Assembly: GCA_024959975.1 (NCBI GenBank)
Contig: JANXFM010000180.1
Location: 1 to 7,680, forward strand
From: Flavobacteriales bacterium
Lineage (GTDB): Bacteria; Bacteroidota; Bacteroidia; Flavobacteriales; UBA7430
Direction: 5' to 3'
Length of the DNA: 7,680 nucleotides
Shown: piece by piece, positions 1 to 5,429 of the stretch
How the letters are laid out: each line of letters opens with the position of its first letter
Numbering within the stretch: position 1 is the stretch's first letter
Position numbers and translations under genes: made by a program
Notes under the pieces: model-generated
What the model was told of the DNA's origin: nothing
The model's database searches: none
The model's input: only the letters and a program-made list of their open reading frames with translations

Positions 1-564
1 ATCACATATAAAATTGCTGTAACCTGATCGTACCCTTCCTTCTTTATCTATGATGACCAGATATTCAGAATGTAAAAAACCGCCGGGAGCTAACTCGTCT
101 TCAGAGGCATTTACAAAATAGGACATCGCAATGTCGTAGATATCTTTTTTATCTCCTGTTAGAAAATTGAAATTGGACTCATTAATTCTCATCTTCTGAG
201 CATATTTCTTTAATCTGCTCGGTGTGTCGTATTCAGGATTTACGGTATGTGATATGAATTTTATATTTGGGTAAATCTTTAATTCATCTTGAATATACCG
301 CATGTTTATGGTCATGGTAGGGCAAATCGTAGGGCAAGTAGTAAAAATGAAATTTGCGATGTATATATTGCCATCATAATCTGCATTAGTTACTGTAATA
401 CTATCTTGATTTAAAAACGAAAAAGGAGGTATTTGATGCCCTTCTTCACCTATTACAGCTAATTTTACAAAGTTGTTCTCGCCTTTTGAAATAAAGGTGT
501 AAACCATATAGGGTAACGCAAGTAATACAAAAAGTAAACCCCACTTTTTAATTTTTTGCAGCAT
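1..564 (-). CDS. SCO1/SenC-family copper chaperone (partial, C-terminus off the left edge)
   Basis: This is a membrane-anchored thioredoxin-fold protein of the SCO/SenC family, which helps deliver copper to the CuA site of cytochrome oxidase subunit II. The frame is open from the ATG at 564 to base 1, giving 188 residues without a stop, so a short C-terminal part is missing. One hydrophobic anchor covers about residues 9-25, and the rest would lie on the periplasmic side. The copper-binding CPTICP motif (C77 and C81) follows the strand IANFIFTT. The third ligand is H165 in GGFLHSEY, followed by LVIIDKEGRVR, the usual SCO layout. The start lies 9 bases after the stop of the subunit IV gene, so it is the last visible gene of the cox operon. 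The location and all three metal ligands make the assignment strong. A general thiol-disulfide role is the main alternative within the family. Confidence 0.93.
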   Translation of the reverse strand, partial: MLQKIKKWGLLFVLLALPYMVYTFISKGENNFVKLAVIGEEGHQIPPFSFLNQDSITVTNADYDGNIYIANFIFTTCPTICPTMTINMRYIQDELKIYPNIKFISHTVNPEYDTPSRLKKYAQKMRINESNFNFLTGDKKDIYDIAMSYFVNASEDELAPGGFLHSEYLVIIDKEGRVRSGYSNFICD

Positions 565-573
565 AGGATAAAT

Positions 574-897
574 TTACATCATTATATGAGTATACAGACC
601 TTCAACAAGTATAATAAAGAGTAAGTAAGGGATAAGGATAAACATTGGTGCAATAATTACCCATTTTAAACTCTTTTTTTCATGCCCCAGGTGCATAAAA
701 GTCATTACGATATAAGCTGCTTTTACTAAGGTTAAAATAATGAAAACATGATTTAGGAGTTTGGTTCCTAATAACATGGTTTCCTCCATAAAAACGGGCT
801 TATAGATTCCTAGTATAACCTCTACTGCTGTAACGATCAGAAGGATCCAAAATACTTTCCAGATCCACCAGTTGCCTTTTGCTGTTTCCTTTGCCAT
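574..897 (-). CDS. cytochrome c oxidase subunit IV (COX4_pro/CyoD-like)
   Basis: This 107-residue protein has three predicted membrane helices (about residues 12-31, 50-69 and 77-99) with charged N- and C-terminal ends. The second helix carries the pattern K-A-A-Y-I-V-M-T-F-M-H-L followed by H-E, which is typical of the small prokaryotic oxidase subunit IV family. It has no cofactor ligands, and relatives are thought to stabilise the subunit I-III core. Its length is normal for the family. It sits 18 bases after the second subunit III gene and 9 bases before the SCO gene, on the same strand, and is surely co-transcribed with them. Assignment rests on topology, the helix 2 motif and operon position, since this family is weakly conserved. 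Confidence 0.87.
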   Translation of the reverse strand: MAKETAKGNWWIWKVFWILLIVTAVEVILGIYKPVFMEETMLLGTKLLNHVFIILTLVKAAYIVMTFMHLGHEKKSLKWVIIAPMFILIPYLLFIILVEGLYTHIMM

Positions 898-915
898 AAT
901 TCTTTTTTTTATAAG

Positions 916-1581
916 TTATACCAGGTAGAAGAATGTAAATACAAATACCCAAACTAAATCTACAAAGTGCCAATACAGACCTACTTTTTCGACCATTTCG
1001 TAATGTCCTCTTTCTTCATAAGTTCCTTTGATCACATTAATAAGTATGATGGTTAAAATTACCACACCACTAAATACGTGGAACCCGTGGAATCCTGTAA
1101 TAAAGAAGAAGTAATCGGCAAATAATGGATGTCCGTATGGATTGCTAATTAATGTTGCAGGAACACCATCTAACCCGTGAATAAAGTGACCCCACTCCCA
1201 GGCTTGTGAGCTTAAAAATAAGATACCCCCAACAATGGTTAAGGAAAGCCAAAGAATAACTTTCTTTCTTTCCATCTTATGACCGTAATTAACGGCCAAT
1301 ACCATGGTTACCGAACTTAGGATAAGGATAAAAGTCATTAAGGCAACAAAGAGCAGTGGGTGGTCTCCATGCATAAACGGAAAATGTGTAAACACTTCTT
1401 CTGCTATCGGCCATTCATCAGCATATTTGAATCTGCTGAAGCCATATGCTGCTAAAAAGCCTGAAAAGGTCAAGGCATCGGTCATTAAGAAAAACCACAT
1501 CATGAGTTTTCCATAACTTGCACCTAAAGGTTTTACATCACCTCCACCCCACGGATTTTTATTTTCAACTGCTTGTTCCAT
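916..1581 (-). CDS. cytochrome c oxidase subunit III, canonical paralogue
   Basis: This 221-residue protein is a heme-copper oxidase subunit III, an integral membrane subunit without redox centres that supports proton uptake and enzyme stability. Family landmarks are present in order: S-Q-A-W-E-W with the conserved glutamate E129, I-T-G-F-H-G-F-H at 161-168, and the C-terminal Y-W-H-F-V-D-L-V-W at 203-211. Hydrophobic segments fall at about residues 26-48, 76-97, 108-126, 155-182 and 201-220, giving about five helices, so it lacks the first two helices of the seven-helix mitochondrial form. The N-terminal stretch of about 25 residues is polar and contains N-P-W-G-G-G. It follows the other subunit III gene by 19 bases and precedes the subunit IV gene by 18 bases. 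Of the two paralogues this one keeps the conserved acidic residues. Confidence 0.95.
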   Translation of the reverse strand: MEQAVENKNPWGGGDVKPLGASYGKLMMWFFLMTDALTFSGFLAAYGFSRFKYADEWPIAEEVFTHFPFMHGDHPLLFVALMTFILILSSVTMVLAVNYGHKMERKKVILWLSLTIVGGILFLSSQAWEWGHFIHGLDGVPATLISNPYGHPLFADYFFFITGFHGFHVFSGVVILTIILINVIKGTYEERGHYEMVEKVGLYWHFVDLVWVFVFTFFYLV

Positions 1582-1600
1582 AACTTATTTCGTTCTCAAT

Positions 1601-2155
1601 TTATGCGTAAGTGAAAAATAAGAATAAGTATAACCATAATATCCCTAAAAAATGCCAGTAGATAGAGGTTAATTGTATTCCTAAATAATTGTCTTTAGTA
1701 TATTTTCCTTGCTTTGATTTTACAGCAGTAATACCAAGAGCGATCAATCCGCCAATTAAATGCAATAGGTGCATTAGAGTGAGTGCATAAATAAAAGACC
1801 CTGAGGCGTTACTGCCTTCTCCGGTTAAATAAACACCTTGCGCTACCAAATCATCCCATCCCTGGACTTGAGAATAGGTGAAGAATACACCTATAGCGAG
1901 TGTTCCAAGTAATAAATTTGTAGCCGATCTACCAGCTCTTGCATTTTGTGCTGCAAATAACAAGAGGGCACTACTAGCAACAATTGCTACGGTACTTATG
2001 GTAAACCAAACCGGCATTTCAAATTCAAGCCAACCTCCTTCTGCTTTTCTTACAATATAAGCAGATGTAAGTCCGGCAAAAAACATAACTATACTTACGA
2101 TGCCGATCCAAAGTAGTTGTTTTGATGTTTTATTTTTTTTAAGAGTCAATTGCAT
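1601..2155 (-). CDS. cytochrome c oxidase subunit III, divergent short paralogue
   Basis: This 184-residue, five-helix protein (about residues 13-34, 48-69, 79-95, 119-143 and 158-182) belongs to the subunit III family but is shorter and more divergent than its downstream neighbour. The family C-terminal signature is kept as Y-W-H-F-L-G-I-L-W (166-174), and the histidine pair appears as M-H-L-L-H (128-132). Two usually conserved acidic residues are missing: the Q-x-x-E-[YW] motif reads Q-V-Q-G-W (96-100), with glycine for glutamate, and the aspartate after W-H-F is replaced by glycine at 171. The gene begins 6 bases after the ctaD stop codon. Paired subunit III genes occur in other Bacteroidota oxidase operons, so this is probably a second structural subunit rather than a pseudogene. 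The frame is intact. Confidence 0.9.
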   Translation of the reverse strand: MQLTLKKNKTSKQLLWIGIVSIVMFFAGLTSAYIVRKAEGGWLEFEMPVWFTISTVAIVASSALLLFAAQNARAGRSATNLLLGTLAIGVFFTYSQVQGWDDLVAQGVYLTGEGSNASGSFIYALTLMHLLHLIGGLIALGITAVKSKQGKYTKDNYLGIQLTSIYWHFLGILWLYLFLFFTYA

Positions 2156-2161
2156 TACAAA

Positions 2162-3913
2162 TTAGTGTTCTGTTTCACCTTCTTTTAGCGGTACATTTTG
2201 CGGAATAAAGTCCTCATCAGCACCCGGTTTAGAGTAATCGTAAGGCCAGCGTTCAACAGAAGGAATTTCTCCAGGCCAGTTTCCGTGAATTCTTTCGACT
2301 GGTGTAGTCCATTCCAAAGTATTTGATTTCCATGGATTTTCTGAGGCCTTTGTTCCTTTAAAAATACTATAGAAGAAATTAAAGATAAACAATAATTGAA
2401 CAAGACCTCCGATGATGGCAAAGAAGGTAATGACTTCATTAATATCTGTAAGTCCGTCAAACATAGGGAATGCGCTATTGGTATAGTATCTTCTTGGCAG
2501 TCCTGCTAAACCTAAGAAGTGCATTGGGAAAAACACACCATAAGCAGAGATAAATGTGACCCAAAAATGGAAATACCCCAATTTTTTATTCATCATACGA
2601 CCGTACATTTTAGGGAACCAATGATACACCCCGGCAAGCATTCCGTAAATTGCTGATACACCCATTACGATATGGAAGTGTCCAACAACAAAATAGGTGT
2701 CATGTATATTGATGTCGAGTGCAGAATCTCCAAGAATTAATCCTGTTAATCCACCTGTGATAAATGTAGATACAAAGGCGATTGCAAACAACATAGCCGG
2801 AGTAAAACGAATATTTGCCCTCCAAAGCGTGGCTAAATAGTTAAATACTTTTACGGCAGAAGGAATGGCAATAAGTAAGGTTGTAAATGTAAATACCGAA
2901 CCTAAGAATGGATCCATTCCTGTAATAAACATATGGTGTCCCCAAACGACAAAAGATAAAAATGCAATAACGATCAAAGCACCAACCATGGCTTTATAAC
3001 CAAAAATCGGTTTTCTCGAATTTACCGATATCACTTCCGAAACGATACCAAGAGCCGGCAACAAAATGATATACACCTCAGGGTGTCCTAAGAACCAGAA
3101 CAGGTGCTCAAATAAGATTGGCGAACCACCCGTATTGTGAAGCGCTTCACCATTGATGATGATGTCTGATAAGTAAAAAGAGGTACCAAAACTTCGATCA
3201 AAAATTAATAATAAAGCACAAGATAATAGAACCGGGAATGATAAAACCCCTAAAATGGCAACAATCAATAAAGCCCAAATGGTAAGAGGTAATCTTGACA
3301 TGGACATTCCTTTGGTACGTAGGTTAAGGATCGTAACAATATAGTTTAGACCCCCTAGTAGAGAGGATACAACAAATAAAGTTATGGCGATCAACCATAA
3401 GTCTTGCCCCAAACCTGAGCCGGGAATTGCCTGAGGTAGTGCTGATAATGGCGGGTAAATTGTCCATCCTGCAGCCGCCGGGCCTGATTCTACAAATAGT
3501 GAATACATTAAAACCAGTGTTGCTGCAAAAAAGAACCAGTATGAGAGCATGTTCATAAAGCCTGAAGCCATATCTCTTGCTCCAATTTGTAGCGGTATAA
3601 GGAAGTTAGCAAAGGTCCCAGTTAATCCGGCAGTAAGTACCCAGAACACCAATATTGTACCGTGCATGGTAACAAGAGATAAATACATGTTTGGGTCAAG
3701 GACTCCACCCGGAGCCCACTTTTCGCCTAAGAAAAATTCCAGTACAGCAAAGGATTCACCCGGATTTGATAACTGCAATCGGAATAATATGGACATTGTC
3801 ATTCCTACCACTCCCATAAACATTCCTGTAATTAGGAATTGCTTTGCGATCATCTTATGGTCTAAACTAAAGATGTATTTCGTTAGGAAAGTTTCTTTAT
3901 GATGCTCTGACAT
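2162..3913 (-). CDS. ctaD: cytochrome c oxidase subunit I (aa3-type, A1 family)
   Basis: This 583-residue catalytic subunit reduces oxygen to water and pumps protons across the inner membrane, and has about twelve helices. Ligands can be read directly. The low-spin heme is held by H84 (M-H-G-T) and H414. CuB is held by H277 in G-H-P-E-V-Y and by H326 and H327 in W-G-H-H-M-F, with Y281 placed for the His-Tyr cross-link. The high-spin heme is held by H412 in G-H-F-H. Proton-channel residues are present: D114 in I-G-A-R-D-M and N103 (D channel), E279 in H-P-E-V-Y (the A1-family marker), and K355 in I-P-S-A-V-K-V-F (K channel). The C-terminal tail of about 60 residues after the last helix is polar and rich in proline and tryptophan, as in relatives. 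It starts 6 bases after the coxB stop. Nothing essential is missing. Confidence 0.98.
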   Translation of the reverse strand: MSEHHKETFLTKYIFSLDHKMIAKQFLITGMFMGVVGMTMSILFRLQLSNPGESFAVLEFFLGEKWAPGGVLDPNMYLSLVTMHGTILVFWVLTAGLTGTFANFLIPLQIGARDMASGFMNMLSYWFFFAATLVLMYSLFVESGPAAAGWTIYPPLSALPQAIPGSGLGQDLWLIAITLFVVSSLLGGLNYIVTILNLRTKGMSMSRLPLTIWALLIVAILGVLSFPVLLSCALLLIFDRSFGTSFYLSDIIINGEALHNTGGSPILFEHLFWFLGHPEVYIILLPALGIVSEVISVNSRKPIFGYKAMVGALIVIAFLSFVVWGHHMFITGMDPFLGSVFTFTTLLIAIPSAVKVFNYLATLWRANIRFTPAMLFAIAFVSTFITGGLTGLILGDSALDINIHDTYFVVGHFHIVMGVSAIYGMLAGVYHWFPKMYGRMMNKKLGYFHFWVTFISAYGVFFPMHFLGLAGLPRRYYTNSAFPMFDGLTDINEVITFFAIIGGLVQLLFIFNFFYSIFKGTKASENPWKSNTLEWTTPVERIHGNWPGEIPSVERWPYDYSKPGADEDFIPQNVPLKEGETEH

Positions 3914-3919
3914 GTTAGA

Positions 3920-4897
3920 CTAGTTTAGTGTTAATGTATTCTTTAGTGTTTTTTGAGAGGCCATCCAAGTGTCATACTCTTCCTGACTTTCAACAATGAA
4001 TTTCATTTTCATGTTGTAGTGAGCTGCGCCACAAATTTTGTTACACAAGAGGACGAATTCGAAATCTTCACCTTCCTGCTCTTTCATCTCGGCAGTGGTT
4101 TGTGTTGGAGTAAAGCCAAATTGAGTGGTCATACCCGGTACACAGTTCATTTGTACTCTAAAGTGAGGTAAAAAAGCAGAGTGAATTACATCTTGTGAAC
4201 GCATTTTTAACAGTACGGGTTGGTCGATAACCAAATGAACTTCTCTTGTGATGATGTCGTCTCCGGCATTTTCATCTTCCATGTCTACCCCTAATTCGTT
4301 TAGACCCTTAACTAGTTTGTAGTTTGCTTTACCTAAAGAATTGTCTTCTCCGGCGTATCTTGCCGTCCAGTTAAATTGTTTTGCGTAGAGCTCAATAACT
4401 TTAGAGTTTGTTGTGTCTGCATTTGTTATATCGTTCCATACATTTAATCCATAAATAATAAGTGGCGTAAGAACTAGTGTAGGTACCACGGTCCAGATTA
4501 CTTCCAATTTGTTGTTGTGTGGGTAGTAATAAGCCGCTGAGTTTTTAAGTCCTCTGTATTTGAACGAAAACCATGCAAGTACAGGCTGTGTTAAGAAAAA
4601 CACAAAGATAATGAGACCCAAAGTGACGTTCATAAGGGTGTCAATCGTAGCTCCATGCAATGAACTGGCCGGTGGTAAAATGTGAATGCCCCAATATTTA
4701 AATTGCCATAGAACAAATGCCAAGAAAAGAACTCCCACAATTAAAAAAGTTAAGATCCCTTGCGTGTTATTGTCTTTTTCAGTGATTTCATTAGGGTCTT
4801 CATTCTTTACTTCTGAAATCAATTCGTTTACCCTTAATAACTGTACTAAAACAATTACTGAAAGTAATATGATCAATCCAACTAGTATACTTTCCAT
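3920..4897 (-). CDS. coxB: cytochrome c oxidase subunit II with CuA domain
   Basis: This 325-residue protein accepts electrons from cytochrome c through a dinuclear CuA centre in a cupredoxin domain outside the inner membrane. CuA ligands are H239 (V-I-H-S), C285, C289, H293 and M296 in the motif C-N-K-I-C-G-A-A-H-Y-N-M. The backbone-carbonyl ligand position is K287 rather than the usual glutamate. The aromatic electron-entry region is F-N-W-T-A-R-Y (175-181). The two standard helices are at about 88-110 and 132-153. Two extra hydrophobic segments precede them (about 3-22 and 48-68), joined by an acidic linker, giving four in all, as I recall for other Bacteroidota. There is no fused cytochrome c domain, so this is not a caa3 enzyme. 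It is the first gene of the operon, and no later methionine before residue 89 competes as the start. Confidence 0.97.
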   Translation of the reverse strand: MESILVGLIILLSVIVLVQLLRVNELISEVKNEDPNEITEKDNNTQGILTFLIVGVLFLAFVLWQFKYWGIHILPPASSLHGATIDTLMNVTLGLIIFVFFLTQPVLAWFSFKYRGLKNSAAYYYPHNNKLEVIWTVVPTLVLTPLIIYGLNVWNDITNADTTNSKVIELYAKQFNWTARYAGEDNSLGKANYKLVKGLNELGVDMEDENAGDDIITREVHLVIDQPVLLKMRSQDVIHSAFLPHFRVQMNCVPGMTTQFGFTPTQTTAEMKEQEGEDFEFVLLCNKICGAAHYNMKMKFIVESQEEYDTWMASQKTLKNTLTLN

Positions 4898-4917
4898 AGT
4901 CTAAAAAATTTTCGAAA

Positions 4918-4925
4918 CAAAAATA
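4918..4925 (-). promoter_or_regulatory. candidate -7 element for the cox operon
   Basis: Read on the minus strand this is TATTTTTG, an exact match to the Bacteroidota -7 consensus TAnnTTTG. No clear TTTG -33 element lies 19-21 bases upstream; that position is overlapped by a dyad. The leader to the coxB ATG would be only about 15 bases, which is short. Exact matches are not rare in DNA this AT-rich. Confidence 0.3.
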
Positions 4926-4929
4926 AATG

Positions 4930-4947
4930 TTACAGAATACACTGTAA
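4930..4947. promoter_or_regulatory. perfect dyad TTACAG-N6-CTGTAA, candidate operator
   Basis: Two perfect 6-base half sites, TTACAG (4930-4935) and CTGTAA (4942-4947), flank a 6-base spacer. The form fits a homodimeric helix-turn-helix regulator. It lies 33 bases upstream of coxB and just upstream of the candidate -7 element, where a bound protein could block or replace contact at -33. The regulator is unknown. Confidence 0.35.
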
Positions 4948-5066
4948 TACCTTGCTCTCGGTTGGTGTAAAACAAATCATCCCGGGTTAAACTTTAAAGC
5001 TTTGCAAGGATTTTTCATTAAAACTCCGTTTGGCCGATTTCGTACAAGGTCAACAGGAATCAGGCG

Positions 5067-5074
5067 CAAAACTA
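5067..5074 (-). promoter_or_regulatory. alternative -7 element for the cox operon
   Basis: Read on the minus strand this is TAGTTTTG, another exact TAnnTTTG match. It would give a leader of about 165 bases before coxB, a more usual length than the nearer candidate gives. No TTG is seen at the expected -33 spacing, so it too is incomplete. Confidence 0.22.
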
Positions 5075-5273
5075 GTAAATTTAAATGATATTTATTGTGG
5101 ATTTAAATCATGTTTTTTAAAAGAAGGTTAACTTTTTTGTATGAGATTTAAAATAATATTAAAAAAAGTTGAATTGCGCCGATTTATGATTCTCTTAAAT
5201 AAGAATATTAGCTATTCAGTTGGATATTTCTTCTTCAAATGCTTTCGGGAAATACATCTTTTATTTTATGGCA

Positions 5274-5305
5274 TTGTTTTTGCAAATTTTTGCAAAATAA
5301 TTTCA
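5274..5305 (+). promoter_or_regulatory. weak promoter candidate for the GH16 gene
   Basis: TTG at 5274-5276 is followed after 21 bases by TAATTTCA at 5298-5305, which matches TAnnTTTG except for the last two bases. The spacer is almost entirely the tandem repeat TTTTTGCAAA. TAGATTTT at 5333-5340 is a closer -7 match but lacks a -33 partner. Either would leave a leader of about 25-60 bases. Confidence 0.2.
5277..5296. repeat. tandem 10-bp repeat, two perfect copies of TTTTTGCAAA
   Basis: The unit at 5277-5286 is repeated exactly at 5287-5296. Each copy contains the 8-bp palindrome TTTGCAAA, so two identical palindromes sit about one helical turn apart on the same DNA face. It lies 74-93 bases upstream of the GH16 start. 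Confidence 0.6.
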
Positions 5306-5369
5306 AAGTTTAGGCCTATAGCTGGGTAAGCTTAGATTTTAAAAATAACTTTAACTAACCCCCTCAAGT

Positions 5370-5429
5370 ATGCGTTGTTTATTATTTTCATTAGCAATAT
5401 TGCTATCTTCAGCAATCACGACTAAAGCA
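5370..5429 (+). other. Sec signal peptide of the GH16 enzyme
   Basis: A short basic start (M-R-C) is followed by a hydrophobic core of about 14 residues and the end T-T-K-A before Q-T. Cleavage after an alanine and before glutamine is common in flavobacterial exported proteins. Export by Sec is needed before T9SS transport. Confidence 0.85.

Larger units (their letters stand above)
4898..5369. other. divergent intergenic region between the cox operon and the GH16 gene
   Basis: This 472-base AT-rich stretch separates two divergently transcribed units. I see no convincing gene in it. It contains a 6-6-6 dyad next to a candidate cox promoter, two overlapping palindromes (CTTTAAAG and AAAGCTTT, 4992-5003), a 10-bp palindrome GATTTAAATC (5100-5109), a 9-bp inverted repeat AACTTTTTT/AAAAAAGTT (5130-5138 and 5162-5170), and a tandem 10-bp repeat (5277-5296). 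Each unit needs a promoter, and both must lie here unless transcription enters from outside. Confidence 0.7.

Noticed and set aside
1..564. Possible frameshift or pseudogene in the left-edge SCO gene
   Set aside because: The frame is open from the ATG to base 1 with all three metal ligands present. It is only cut by the window edge.
2185..2460. 91-codon minus-strand frame inside ctaD
   Set aside because: It is a shifted frame of the ctaD C-terminal coding region. The ctaD reading itself continues unbroken with family-typical sequence.
1304..4171. Plus-strand frames opposite the cox genes (1304-1516, 1878-2060, 3549-3902, 3953-4171)
   Set aside because: They lie wholly antisense to strongly conserved oxidase genes, and their translations show no domain.
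4686..4904. Plus-strand frame antisense to the coxB start
   Set aside because: It overlaps the coxB N-terminal helices in antisense and shows no protein family features.
5141..5329. 62-codon plus-strand frame in the intergenic region
   Set aside because: It is made of the residues expected from AT-rich noncoding DNA (I, K, F, L), has no recognisable motif or ribosome binding site, and runs through the tandem 10-bp repeat and inverted-repeat arm. A real small membrane protein cannot be fully excluded.
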